This document shows, one piece after another, positions 1 to 12,000 of a DNA stretch of 64,000 nt (its first letter is position 1; each line of letters starts with the position of its first letter). The stretch is from the NCBI GenBank assembly GCA_932521025.1, contig OW051471.1:12710001-12774000 (forward strand), written 5' to 3'. A model generated the notes under the pieces. The model was not told where the DNA came from, made no database searches, and saw only the letters and a program-made list of their open reading frames with translations. This DNA is from Oscheius onirici (Eukaryota; Nematoda; Chromadorea; Rhabditida; Rhabditidae). A program made the position numbers and the translations under genes.

Positions 1-600
1 GGTTATCAAAACATTCAACGTCAAGTTAGTCAGTTTAGAGAGTTGACAAGTATGATGGGAACTCAAAAACATGTGATAAAATACAATGTCAGTGCAAAAG
101 TGCCGAAAATGGGTCAATAGAAGCCCCAACATTAAAAAGTTGATCATATGTGTTCTCAAACAACGCCTTGCTTGAAAAATGGGGGTGAAATAACGACGTG
201 GACAGTCTAACAAGCTTAAGCAAAGAGACGGTGGTTTAATTGGAACTCAGCTATCATGCAATACTGTTCTAGGCACAGTCAAATGGTGCTGCGGAGAGTT
301 CCAGACCCTTTTTCTAGTTTCTAGGACAATTAATCAGTCAGACATGGACAGAAACATCAGAATCTTAGTGAATTTCGGGTAATTGAGAAGGTCGCAGACA
401 TGCAATTTGATCAGATTTGAACCTAAAATCTAATCAATTCTTGATTAATAACTAAAAATGGTGAACAGTTTAAACTAGTCACTAGCTCGAAGTAAGTTCT
501 ATCGGCATCTCGGAGCCTAAGTTATCAGTCCGAGCCGTCAAAGTACTGAACATTCAAAAAATATATAACATGAAAATTCTCCTTCCGTCCGAAAACAAAC
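1..600. other. left-edge region without recognisable exons
   Basis: I see no convincing exon on either strand. It lies downstream of the minus-strand gene at 601-942, whose second exon ends in a splice donor. Later exons of that gene should lie here or beyond the left edge, but none has a clear acceptor plus open frame. Confidence 0.4.
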
Positions 601-942
601 CTTCTTGTTCAAATAACCATTCTCGATGACTTCAATGGACGGAATGTGTATCTGCTGCTTTGGCGGCCCCGTCTCGGCAAAATTCCTCTTTACGATATTC
701 GTAAACTTCTCAAAATCCGGGCTACTTTTGTCAATCTTCTTCAATTCGGCCTTTGGGAGGAGTTCGGCAGCCGATGTGGACGCTTCTAAAAAAGTGCGCT
801 GTGACGTCATATCGACAAATCGATTTTTATCTCTGGAATGAAAAAAAGAGGCCGGAAAAATCAACTAACCTTCATCCTCGCGCCTCCTCTTCTTCGGAAT
901 GGTGAAGGCCTTTTTGAAGACTGGCTGCTGTGAATTGCTCAT
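601..942 (-). CDS. 5' exons of an unknown, probably nuclear protein (partial)
   Basis: Two exons are visible: 870-942, starting with ATG, and 601-830, joined in phase 1. The acceptor is read as CCAGAG|AT so that the frame stays open. The first exon encodes a basic stretch (PKKRRRED) that looks like a nuclear localisation signal. The second is hydrophilic, with KIDKSSPDFEKF and PPKQQIHIPS segments, and ends in phase 0 at a GT donor. About 101 residues are visible, with no membrane segment and no catalytic motif I recognise. I cannot name the family. Codon usage and clean splice sites suggest a real gene rather than a chance ORF. Confidence 0.6.
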
Positions 943-1875
943 CTGAAAATGGGGAAAGTGCGACCAAGTTTCGGGTGTTAGTCAATCAAAAAAGTGACTT
1001 TGTACAAAATTATGATGCCTGAGCTGGGTTGAAGCTGGAAGTGAGGAAAAATCCCTGAAAATACGATAGAAATCCGTTCCGGAATGTATTAACAAAAAGT
1101 GTATATCAGAACCGCCTCGCGGCGGTCATGCCGTCGACGCGTACGCAGTTGGTGGTATGTTTTAGATTTTGCGTACACGCCAAGTTTTTAAAAGTAGGAT
1201 TTCTTTGATTTTTGATAACGAAATTGCCCTTTATACTGGAACCTCGATAGTATTAAAAAATGGAATTTTGATATACCGAATTTTTTGAGTGTTTACATAA
1301 GGGTTTCATTGGAAGAGAATCAATCAAAAACGGTCAAAAACAAACTTAGAAAAAATCAGCGTTAACACAGATCAAGAACTTGGAAAAAAAGTTAGGTGTA
1401 CTTTCTGTAAAAAATATTTTTAACATAACTATTCCTGTTTAAAAATTCAGTCTTCGCTAAAATTCACTCTTTTTTTTGCCAACGAATAGGTTTTGATCTT
1501 GCCTACAAAATTAGTCTGGAAGGTTTCATATGACGTTATTGAGACGGTCTATCACAATTTTGGGATGATTCAAATGGCCATGAGACGGCAGGAAAATGAA
1601 AAGAGCCAAGTTTATCGTTAACTGAAGGAAATCCTACCGGAACATCAACTGAATCAGTATCAAGAAAAATAACAAAACTTACTAGTAAGTTATCTGTTCT
1701 TTCAAGAAGACGAACCATATTTTATAGCGACAGAAAGAAGAAGAAAAAATATTAAAAGCGCATTTCTATTTTTCGTTTCACCCGCTTTACTTTCCGCTTT
1801 TTAACAAAAAAAACAAGGGCATGTTTATGTCAAAAAAAGGTGAGAAAACACAAAAAATCAAAGTTTCCGTCGACA
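943..1875. other. intergenic, AT-rich, no gene seen
   Basis: No exon-like stretch is convincing here. The short ORF around 1536-1718 has no splice signals or recognisable motif. A small GC-rich palindromic patch lies near 1110-1170. The right half should hold the 3' end of nlp-17. Confidence 0.5.
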
Positions 1876-2132
1876 TCACCGTCCAAGGCGCATCAGATTC
1901 CCGAGATCGGACTTTTTCATCGTGTTGTAGCCTCTCTTTCCAAGCCGCATCATATTGGAGAGACTGCTCCGCTTGAAAAACATCTCTGGCGGTTGGAATC
2001 TACAATTTAAATTGATTCTGAGACATAAATGTAAACTGACTCGTTGTCTGTTGCCTCCTCGGATATAATGTATTGGGCGTAGATGTGGGCCAAGTAGAAG
2101 GACAAGATCAGGAGAAGGAGCAAATATTTCAT
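1876..2132 (-). CDS. nlp-17: NLP-17-type neuropeptide precursor
   Basis: Two exons, 2041-2132 and 1876-1999, are separated by a 41-bp intron and give 71 aa. The ATG is followed by a strong signal peptide (MKYLLLLLILSFYLAHIYA). After a short acidic spacer come a dibasic-type site and two amidation-ready peptides: SSLSNMMRLG-KR and, at the C-terminus, KSDLGNLMRLG-R. From memory, C. elegans NLP-17 yields GSLSNMMRIG and a second peptide ending in LMRIG, so the order and spacing match, with Ile replaced by Leu. The product should enter the secretory pathway, be cut at basic residues and be C-terminally amidated. The phase-2 intron joins exactly into the peptide frame, which supports the model. Confidence 0.85.
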
Positions 2133-2698
2133 GGCCCTGAACAAAATCTGTGGTTATTTTTACCGTTTTCAAGGCCGAGGAAGAAATTTTGAGAGGAGAC
2201 AAGCTGAAGAAGAGGGGGAGATTAAGAGGTACTAGAAGATGAGTAGATTTGGAGGGAAACTTACCATCTTTTGGCTGGTCTAGAACTATTTTCCAGCTGT
2301 TTTCCTTAAAATTTTGCTATAGTCTGTTCAAAATGTAGATAGCAATTTTTGAACTGGCCAGCGCTTTCTTCTTAGAACAATTTTCAAATCAGATTGGCGG
2401 AAATTTAGCTGCGTAGCACGTTACCGCATGTAAACGTTGAATACTTAGCCAATGAAAAAGCGCGGACCAATTCAAATAATGCCCTCTATTTTTTGAATAG
2501 ACAGGTATGATTCAAACAATGTCTTCGCTTATTTTTTTTTTTACGAATTCGCCACTTTTATCACAAGAATTTATCGTACTTTTTGATACTCTCTTCAAAG
2601 CTTCAAAAGTCGAACACCATCGAGATTGTCATTGAGGCAAGAACAGAAAGTTTCGCCTTCGAACATGGTCCAAGAAAAACAAGAGATATGATTTGTTA

Positions 2699-2831
2699 AA
2701 AAAAAGAGCTCAACCGTAACCCATTTGTTTAGACCCTTATAACATGGAAACGTAGGATACTCAGTCAAATTTTCTGGTGTTATTCCGGTCTCGCAGCGAA
2801 CTGAATGGGTTACGGTCGAGCTCTTTTTTTT
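2699..2831. repeat. short inverted-repeat element (MITE-like)
   Basis: About 133 bp bounded by inverted ends reading AGAGCTCRACCGTAACCCAT. A related end (CCACCGTAACCCATTTTGTTTG) occurs near 17850, so this is a dispersed family. No coding capacity. Confidence 0.6.
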
Positions 2832-3885
2832 GTTGGAAAAATACAATAATATCGGACAGCCCCGTAGCCGAGCAAATTACTAAAACTTCGGTGAGTGGGA
2901 GTCCAGACCAGATTTAAACAAACCAGAAGAGTCACGCTCTTTTTGCGACTTATGTTCAGATATAGAAATAACGGAGCTTAGCATATAATCAACAGAAATT
3001 TAATTTGACCGAGCTAGCCGGAAAACCTGTAAACCAGTCTATGCTTGGGAAAAATAAATGTTCCTTGATGATTGTTTGGTACAAAAACAACTAGCTTTCG
3101 ATGGGTCAAATGACAGAAAACTACTATGAGAACGTGGTCATAAAGCATAACAGTAAAGAAACTTCCGTGTTACTCATCAACAGCGTGATTCTGACACGTT
3201 TTTACAAGTTTACGTATCGTTGAACCGAAATAGAACAAAACTCAGTAAAAGTATAGTTTAATCGACTAAGGGCAAAGACCATTTTTTCAGGACACAATCT
3301 TGAACTCTGATTCAAAATTGCACTCTCTTGAGAAGAGTGGTGGGTTATAATGAGAGAGCCCTGGGCTCAATTAAACGTGTTGGAACTCAAACATCAGACA
3401 GAAGACTCAAAGTACTCGACGGTTCGGATCTCAGTAGACAGTCTACTGGACAGAGAAACTTCAAAACAAAAATAGTGATTCTTTCTGTTTTGGAAGCGTC
3501 TTATCCCACCATCGACCTATTCTGTTTTCGCCTTAGAGAGGATTTTAGGATTTGACTGTTTGTCCCAATTTTTCAGTCTAAGAATGTTTTGGCAATATAT
3601 GAACTGTGCAGAGGGGAAGACTGAAAGGGAAGAATAACTACGGTAACCAGCCAGGAGCCAGTATTTACCTTTGATGGATTCCATCTCTTAATTGTCTCGG
3701 CCCATTTTGTTCAAACACTAATCTGATTGGCTCTCATTGGCCACTTCAGTGGCCCTATAGGAAATCGGGGTCGTGACGGAGAAGAACAGTGTGGGATCGG
3801 CTTTGAAAACGTCAGCGATTGGGACGAAAATAGCTGCAGGATATTTTTGGGGGATGAGAGGAGCAGAGGTTTGAGATACCAAACA
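2832..3885. other. intergenic, no gene seen
   Basis: Only short unsupported ORFs occur here (for example 3328-3555), without splice context or recognisable protein motifs. The stretch lies between nlp-17 and the CCTGTC microsatellite. Confidence 0.45.
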
Positions 3886-4220
<335 letters not shown>

Positions 4221-4332
4221 CTCTCTCGCTTGACGTCTTCAGAAATATGTCTCATCTCCAATCAAAACTTCTTGGGTGGTCAAATACCCCTACTTATGAC
4301 GAACCATCATCATCACACAAAAGTCTCATTTG

Positions 4333-5709
4333 ATGGTCAACTCTACTGCCTTCATAGAAGGAGTTTATCTCCTCTCTACTATTGTAATGTCTCTCGGTGT
4401 TACCACCCATGTTTTGATCTTCTGTTTGTCGCTGAAAGTAAAAGGAGAGCGGTTTGACTTTCTTGTTAGAACACTATGTCTGGCTAATGCTTTAAACTGT
4501 TTTTGTGGTTGGATCGTTTTGAGCAGGTCAGAGAACAAAAGGGCAGAGAAAGAAGCGTTTCAGAGTAGAACATCTTCTCCCACACGTCATATTTGTGATC
4601 TACGGTATGGGTCGCTATTTTGGACCCGTTTTCTGCTTTGTGGTCGACACACTGGCCATCTTTCTCAACAGTTTTATCCCCATCATCATCGGTGTCATGA
4701 TGCTCGTTCGAGCCCTCTTGGTCTATCAATTCCGACTGAACAAAAGACAACTGCTACTTTTCTGTCTCCTTGGAGCAATTCCTTCACTCCCCATGGTCAT
4801 TTTTGACAGTCTCGGCTACGTAAATCAATGTAGCAATTGGCCCCTGATGGATGACGATCTGAGATCTGAAGTAGACCGGCGCACTGCCTACGTTGTGGAC
4901 ATCTCTGAAGCTGGGGTGAGTCAAAAAATGATGGTGAAAAGTGCCGTACAGTGGTCAGAAAAAAAGCCGTACAGTGGTCAGAAAGATCGAATACTTTTGA
5001 TTAGTAAGGAACCGAAGACCCTCAGCTCCATCAGATGTTTTATTCTTCAAAATCTAGTAGTCCATCAACCGTTTATTCTTAACAGTCTCTTCTAACACTT
5101 TCGCTGTAGAATCAGGGCTCCTTTTAGTCCTTTCTAACATTTTTGGAAAAAATTCGCAGGCGCCCCCCTTTGTTTGAAATTTTGCGCGGGAAGCCTCGAA
5201 ATGAACTTTTTTCTTCATTTTTCATCAGCTTTTAACTTTTCTAACTACTTTTATCGGGTTCAGCGTGTAGAAGGACCCCCTGGACCACGAATTCACTGCA
5301 AATATGACGATATTCGGAAGGAAATGGCGACACTTGCTAACTTCGTCTATTTCTCTCAATTTTTAAACGTACCACATTTTTACATTAAATTAATTATTAA
5401 TTAATTAATTAATAATTACATTAATTTCAGATTAAATACCACATTTTTCAGCTGCTGACGCTCGACGCCACTGTCGTCTTCCTCTACTTCCTAGCCTCCA
5501 ACACGGACCTCTTCAAGCAGCTCGGACAATTCTCAGTGACCATCAACACGCTTGTCGGCACCTTTCCCTATTCCGTCTTTACTATTCCTTCAATTGTCAA
5601 AAGCTTTGCTCTCCTCTACTTTATTCCCCATCTGAGAAAATCTCTCAAACGATTATTTTCCGGACCACAAAGCACCATAGTTGTTTCAATCCAACCCGTT
5701 CCTCAATAA
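4333..5709 (+). CDS. nematode serpentine (7TM) chemoreceptor
   Basis: Three exons (4333-4526, 4564-4915, 5452-5709) give 267 aa. All junction phases match. The first intron is only 37 bp. Hydrophobic segments read as TM1 (VYLLSTIVMSLGVTTHV), TM2 (LVRTLCLANALNC), TM3 (GPVFCFVVDTLAIFL), TM4 (LLLFCLLGAIPSLPMVIF), one in the third exon (ATVVFLYFLA) and a last one (FPYSVFTIPSIV). These are followed by a short basic tail containing PHLRKSLKRLF, typical of nematode Str-superfamily receptors. Such receptors usually run to about 320-340 aa. A TM segment may therefore be missing, perhaps lost when an inverted-repeat fragment landed in intron 2. The class (srd, str or other) cannot be assigned by eye. 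Confidence 0.7.
5149..5345. mobile_element. half of a GGTAATA-type palindromic MITE in the receptor intron
   Basis: It starts GGAAAAAATTCGCAGGCGCC and continues with the GCGGGAA and TTTATCGGGTTCAGCGTGTA segments shared with the elements at 6530 and 23880. The opposite arm is missing. It occupies the second intron of the serpentine receptor gene. Confidence 0.55.
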
Positions 5710-5720
5710 TTTCATCTGGA

Positions 5721-8344
5721 TCACAATGACGGAATTCCTGCAACGACTTCTTCCGGCAGGTCGTGAAGGTTTATCCGGAAGAATCCTGAGCTTGATTTAT
5801 TAATAAAAATGAAGGAAACTGACCGTTTTCTCCCCAATTTCTGCCCCAAGTGTTTGCATAAATCCAGAACTTTTGTCCCTTCTCCTCGCCCCAGCCGAGG
5901 AGCTTGACACAGTGTCCGTACATTTCGTCTTCCCCTTCCAGATGTCGATAAATTCCTGTAGGAATAAAAAAGTCTATGAGTGAGCCTTGCCTTGACTGTA
6001 GTGCTGGAATTCTTCAAAAATGGCAGAACATGCGAGAACTGGACCATTGAGAAGGATCTCCTTCTGGATGAGCTCGATGTAGAAGAGGTCGTCGGACTGA
6101 ATCAGAGTATGTTTTACAAAAATCTTTCGGAACAATGTTATACGTAAAAATATCAAAAACTCACAAGATTCGCCATTTCTTCCGTCAAATTGCCCAAAAC
6201 GTGTCGAACTCCATCTACATGTGGCCCCAAGACCCAGGCCCTTAGCCAGTAGGCACTCTTCGCCTTGTAGAGATCGTTCTCGTAGCTTTTTGTATACTGA
6301 TTTTGACAGCTTTTCTGGCAGGCCGGAGCTATTGTTTTTGAGTATTTTGGAACAGAGCAGGGTGAACCACAATGAGGCTCGAAGGAGTAAGGTTGACAGC
6401 CTTCGAAGCTTCCATAAGCGCCTCCAGTTACAACTCCAGATTCTTTCCAATACGAAAATGGGGAGAGGGTCCAGATGGAGCCCTTACATCTGAAACAAGG
6501 AAGTTGAAGAGAGACAGAGTGAAAGTTACGGAAATAGTTCGGCAGGCGGCCTCTTTCGTTCAAATTTTTTGGCGGGAACGTTCCAAATAACCATTTTTTG
6601 CGTTTTTATTATTTTCCACTCCTTTTTTCACTTTCTAGCTGTGTTTATTGAGCTCAGCGTCACAATTACCCCCTAGGATGGAAATATTGGCCACCGTCGC
6701 TGTTTCTTGTATTTTCAAGCCTATTTATATATCCTGGGGGTTTTTTAACACGCTGAGTTCAATAAACACAGCTAGAAAGAGAAAAAGTGAGTGGAAAATA
6801 ATAAAAACGCGAAAAATGGTTATTTGGAACGTTCCCGCCAAAAATTTTGAACGAAGGGGGTCGCCTGCCGAACTATTACCAAAGTTACTCACCCTCCACA
6901 GTAGGGACAACAAGAGATCAAATCCTGAGCACTGATCAGTTTCTGGATGGTTCCATTGGAAGCAATACAGAGCCGGTCACTCATGACGGAAGCAGCAGCG
7001 ATGGCCCAACAAGATCCACACGGTCCCTGGTTGAAAATCTGGTGAACCGTCCAGCACTGCGACCACTCTTTCCGGACATCGTAGGCATTCGGAATCGTCA
7101 ACTTGAGTCTGAAGTTGGGGTTAATTTAAAATGTGGTTTTGCTCTACTCTGCCAGGTAACGAAACTGCTTTTCAGTCTCATGTAGCTCTCTCGGAGCGGA
7201 CAACAGAAACTGGTTAACTGTATGGGCAGTGAACAGGGAGAGATCCGAGTTGTGAACTGAATCTCTGGTGTCAGCGAAACGGTTATAGACAGCCTGAAAG
7301 TGCATATAATTTAAGCCAAGTGTTTTTAAGCCATTTTTTTTACACTGTTTCAGTAAGAAAAAAATAGCAAAAGCAAGTGTTCCCAAAGAACAAAAACAAA
7401 ATGGACTTCATAATCGTGTTCCGCACCCTCAAAAACCCCAGGAACTGAAACAAAAAAAAATCGTCTATTTCAGTATAAAACTCATTTTTTTGGCCATTTT
7501 CAATGTTACCCTCCGACCGTTTTTTAATCAACGAAAATCGAAATGGACATCACCATCGTGTTCGGGACCCTGGAAAACGCCGGAAACTAAAATGCAAAAA
7601 ACTTTTTTGGTGGCAGGAATCGAACCAACAACCCCCTTCTGACGTTTGGGTGCCAGACAATGATGTTATCCACTAGGCCATGGGGGCCGGAATCACACCC
7701 GTATCGTCTCGTCATGATTGGTTTATGACCTCCTAGGAAAAAAGCCACCTTCCAACTTTTTGTAAGTTCTCCGACTCTGTGAAAGTAGAGGTTTGAACTT
7801 TTGAAAACTGTTCGTTAGGGAAAAGAGGACCGTAATTTTCCTTCCTAGAAACTGCAGAAACTATTTTTCTTAAAAAAAAAAACGGGGTAGTTTCAATTTT
7901 TTCTAAATCCAACGGTCATCGTCCATCGATGACTCCTCATATCTAGTTGCATTTTCCTAGTCAACCTTCTAGTTTTCTGGTCTCTCTGTCCTCTCTCTCT
8001 AACAGTCACTGCTCGATGCAATAAACAGTCTTTATTGACTCTCCAAGACTTCCCAAAGAAGGAGTTCTTAAGCTGATTTTACTTCGGAGAGGGGCCCTTT
8101 ATAGGAACTATCTTTCTTTCACTCCATCTCTCGCTGTCTATCGACTCACCGACCAACTGCCTTTCCGATCATTTATCCTCTTGACCAGGTCTTTGTGATA
8201 TTTCTCTAGCTCTGGTGTCGGTCGACCGTCTTCTCTTGTCCTAAACTGATCACTTTTCACACAAAACCAAACAAACGTCAAATTAGTTCCAAGTACTAGA
8301 AATAGTGAGCTGAAAAGGATAAGGAAGAGGGACGGAACACCCAT
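5721..8344 (-). CDS. cathepsin B-like cysteine protease (C1A)
   Basis: Seven exons (8150-8344, 7166-7293, 6893-7108, 6165-6489, 5991-6096, 5824-5955, 5721-5785) give 388 aa with all phases consistent. A signal peptide (MGVPSLFLILFSSLFLVLG) is followed by a pro-region. The mature start is near TIPNAYDVRKEW. The active-site Cys lies in GPCGSCWA, the His in YGHCVKLLGWG and the Asn in NTWGRNWGENG. The C-terminus EEVVAGIP is the usual cathepsin B ending. A Cys-rich occluding-loop-like region (FEPHCGSPC) is present. It is likely a secreted or lysosomal gut protease. The residue after the catalytic His is Cys instead of the usual Ala. The intron after exon 5 starts with GC rather than GT. A possible in-frame 36-nt intron in exon 1 is undecided. 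Its stop lies 12 bp from the convergent receptor gene. Confidence 0.88.
6530..6880. mobile_element. palindromic MITE with 8-bp target duplication AAAGTTAC
   Basis: A 351-bp foldback element in the cathepsin intron. Its ends are GGAAATAGTTCGGCAGGCG and the inverse ending GCCGAACTATTACC. It is flanked by perfect direct repeats AAAGTTAC at 6522-6529 and 6881-6888. The 8-bp duplication fits hAT-type transposition. No ORF. Confidence 0.8.
7340..7740 (-). mobile_element. tRNA-headed SINE-like repeat, copy 1
   Basis: On the minus strand the head (about 7611-7690) has an A-box-like TGGCCTAGTGG and a B-box-like GGTTCGATTCC, then a body containing GTGTTCGGGACCCTGG segments. A second copy with the same order lies at 29090-29640. 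A related body unit (AATGGACTTCATAATCGTGTT) is repeated within the copy. It sits in intron 1 of the cathepsin gene. It is probably a tRNA-derived SINE rather than a working tRNA, because the acceptor stem is poor. Confidence 0.65.
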
Positions 8345-8556
8345 CTGGATCAACGGGGAACCTGGGACCTCGAGAAGACATGTGTTGGCAGCCTAGGCTG
8401 GAGGACGAACAAATTACATTACACCTCCCCTGGAACTCATAAAAACGGACATATGCTCCTTGCACAGAGGGTGAGGCATGTGACCAGAGCGAAAGGGTCT
8501 TGGAGATGTTATTGGGATTTTTGAGCTTGGGAAGTCAGGGACTGTCTCTCTGTGCA

Positions 8557-8934
8557 AAAAAGAAAGCAGCCAACAAAAAAACAAATCGGACAATCTAATA
8601 CTGACAATTTCTGACTTGTCATTTGAGGTCCCGGGTCTACCAGTAGTAGCGAGATTGGTAATTTTCGATGTTTGAGTCCTCTTGTCGTTAAAAATATAAG
8701 CGATAAACTCGAAAAATAGCAAGAATGTAGTCGATTATTTCCACGGAAAATTCGAGTGTCCAAAAAACAATTTCCGCGTTCCGCGGAACGCGGAAATTTC
8801 TCATTTTTATTTCCGCGTTCCGTGGAATTAAAAAAATTTCCGCACAACACTGATCTCTGTCCCTTGTACGGATATCCAGAACTGTTAACAAACATCTCTT
8901 GTAACCAGAACTGTTAAAAAAGAAAGCAGCCAAA
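8557..8934. repeat. insertion-like block flanked by long direct repeats
   Basis: The sequence AAAAAAGAAAGCAGCCAA occurs at about 8557-8574 and again at about 8917-8934. Between them lies a palindrome-rich core (CCGCGTTCCGCGGAACGCGG near 8771). Origin unknown; no coding potential. Confidence 0.45.
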
Positions 8935-9090
8935 GATCATCTCGAAAGTTTACCCTTTTCCATCTCATTGAATGGGAAGAGGTCAGGACGATTTTTGAAA
9001 CGGCTCTCCCTTTGAGAATGGTAATGAGCCGCGAAACACGATCGAGGATCGGGTACAAAATTGAAACATTCCTGACTTTTAACAGGTCTC

Positions 9091-12000
9091 ATGCCTTTCA
9101 AAACATTAGCTCTACTTCTATTTCTCGCATCCGAATCTTTTCAAGAAAGTCACAAGGAAACTGTCCAAGAGAAAGCTGTTGAAAAACTTTTAGGAGAACA
9201 AGTTTTGAAGGTAGTTACAGTATCTAAAATATTAAAAAGCGAAAGTGTCTGTGGCTGACTTTGTTTGTTTGTCCGTGGCCACGAAATTTTGGTGTATTGC
9301 TAACAGTCGCCATCTCCACCCAGACGACCCGGGTTCGTTTCCTCTCCTCGCCAAATATTTTTGCTAAATTGTTTTGAGTAGAAAATAGAGTCAGGGTAAC
9401 CGCTAAGGGGTCAGAAGAGATCGGTTGAGCTGTATAAGATCAGAGAGGGATTGTATGGCCAGAAAATAGGAAGCTTCGTATCGGTTCTTTAGGAGAGGAT
9501 GAGAACCTCCAGAGACAATGAAAAAGGTCCGATTGATTAGGAAAGAAAGAAGAGGTGACAGGATCAGAAGAGATCGGTTGACTGGAAGGAATGGGAAGTA
9601 AAGAAGAAAACACATGTAGAAAAGCCACCGATAGGCGGCGATGCCGGCTGGTAACTAAATTATTGAGGTTTTCAGATCCAAACGGGAGCTGAAGCTGGCC
9701 TTCAGCTTTATGGGAAATGGGTCGATCAGGCATTGTCTTCACTGATGGCGGCAGTGGCTCAGGAAAAGTGAGTTTCTCCCTCCCAATAACTCTACTTTTC
9801 AGCATCAAAACTCTGCCCAAATCCGCTGCCTCTTTTCATGAAAAATGCTCCAAGAAGGCCACCTCGATTAGAAAACATGCAAAATGTGTAGCTGCCCTAC
9901 TCGAGCACCATGAGAAAACAGGTAAAGGAAACTGGTTTTTTTTACTGTGATTTCCAGAGAAGCCAAAACACATAGACTACCTCAAAGATATGCCGAACAA
10001 AGGTTCTGGCCGTGCTAAAAGAGAAATTCTGAACAAGGACAGTTATCGTCTACAGTCAACAAGAGATGAGAATGTTTTCAACTCTCTGACTCGAATGGTA
10101 ACAAATCTTGTTAGGAGGAAGAAGGGTAAAGAAGACAGGAGAAAGTGAGTAAAAAGGCGAAAGCCACAGATTCTCTGGTTTCAGTTGGAACGCTCTGTAC
10201 TATTCCATAATGGCTCAGAAGAACTCGATGGACCGGAAACAGCTCCTGGCAGACTCGCTCTTTCACAGTTCTGGAAAGAGAAAATTTCTGAAACCGGAAC
10301 ACGAAGCCCTGCTAAAAGTGTTGAGAGAAGGCGTGAACTTGGGACTCAAAGCAACTGGCCACAATGGAACGATGTATGGAGATGTTCTGAGAATGGCTTC
10401 ACCGAGATTTTTGTCAATTGTTCCGGAAGAGGAGAGGGAGAAGGAGAAGAGCTTTTTATCTCCCTCCTTATTTTCTCTACATGGGAAGGGGAAAGGCATT
10501 GAGAAGGAGACGTCCCTTCATGGATTACTGAGTAAGTTTTATCTGTTTCTGTCTCTATGCTGCTTAGTCTGTAAGCCAGTCCTTGTTTCCAGGCAAAATC
10601 GACAAGAAAGCTCCCGACTCTCTTCTTGAGATGATTACCGAAATCACAGGCTTGTCCGACGCTGTGGAAGACGCTGAGAAGGTTAACTCTCCCGCTTTCC
10701 TGGACCTTTGCCGTCCCATGAAAAAAAGGGGAGAAAGATCATCCCAAAATTCTTTTTTTTGGAATTTTTTCTTGCTTGCAGAAATCCTTTTTCAGTTATT
10801 TTTTTGCATCTACTGGGATTTCAATTTTTTATGGTCTCCACTCAGCATTTCAGACACGGACAATTAAAAGCTTAGTAAATAATTGAAATACACACATGGA
10901 ACGAAGTAGCCTGGATGATATTAGAGCAGAACACGACGAGAGAGAGAGTCTTCCTGCTCAATCTCAGTGTCTTCTCATGATCGAGCTCTCTTGACACTAC
11001 CCCGTTTCCTAAGCCTGATTTCTCCCAGGCTTTTTTGACTTTTTTTCGTTTATTATTATGATCTCAATTTATCGAAAGAACCATGTGCGTATTTCAATTA
11101 TTTATCAGGCTTTTAATTGCCCGTGTCTGAAATGCTGAGTGAAGACCATAAAAAATTGAAATCCCAGTAGATGCAAAAAAAACTGACAAAAAGATTTCCG
11201 CAAACAAAACAAATTTAAAAAAAAAGAATTTTGGGATGGTCTTTCTCCCCCGGACGGTCTTTTTTTCATGGAACGGCTAAGGTCCAGGAGAGCCAACTCT
11301 CCTTGTATTATTGCTAACTCCATTCTCAGAAAGCCCTACAGGAGTCAGTCGGAGTTATAGCTAACAGCAAGGGCAAAATGATTCCCGTATCCAAGGAGAA
11401 CATGACACAGATTTATGGAGACGAAGGCTACAGGACAATGAAGGTTTTTGAAAAACTCCATTCGTCTTATGACAACGAACAGGTTATTAGACATTTTGGT
11501 AACAAGACTCGGTTCAGATTGAAACTATGAACAAAACTGGGTACACGATTATGAACAAGGAGCAGCTTGAGCTGGTTTACGGGAAAGGTTCTCCGTTAGA
11601 GGATCAGGAGGTACTCGGCCGGAATCTGAACTTGACGAGGAGTAAGGCGAACAGGGAGATTGGAAGGGTGAGACACAGACTTACTGTAATTGAGCCCTGA
11701 TCCAGGCAATCCGTCAACTAGCCAACGGCAAGGCTTCGTTCAATCGCCGAATGAAAGATCTTGTCCTGTCTCCGTTGCTCAAGACTGCCTTTGTTCTTAA
11801 GCCTTCTTCTGGTCTCAACCTCATTCTCTCGCCGGCAATTCTCTCACCTTTAATTCTGTAATTTTTAGTTTCCTCCTACTGCAAAAGCCGCCTCGTTCGT
11901 TCAAACTTCCTTGAAATGCCGTTTTTCTTCATTTTTGTTCCATTTTTCACATTTCTAAGCAAGTTTATCGAGTAAAAAAACCTCCTGGACGTAAAATTTG

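Noticed and set aside
5395-5425. ATTAATTAATTAATTAAT repeat as a regulatory or CRISPR-like array
   Set aside because: A plain TTAA microsatellite in an intron; no spacer structure, and CRISPR arrays are not expected in a nematode.
7611-7690. A tRNA gene on the minus strand
   Set aside because: A and B boxes are present, but acceptor and anticodon stems do not pair well, and the unit recurs with a fixed body at 29506, so a SINE-like repeat fits better.
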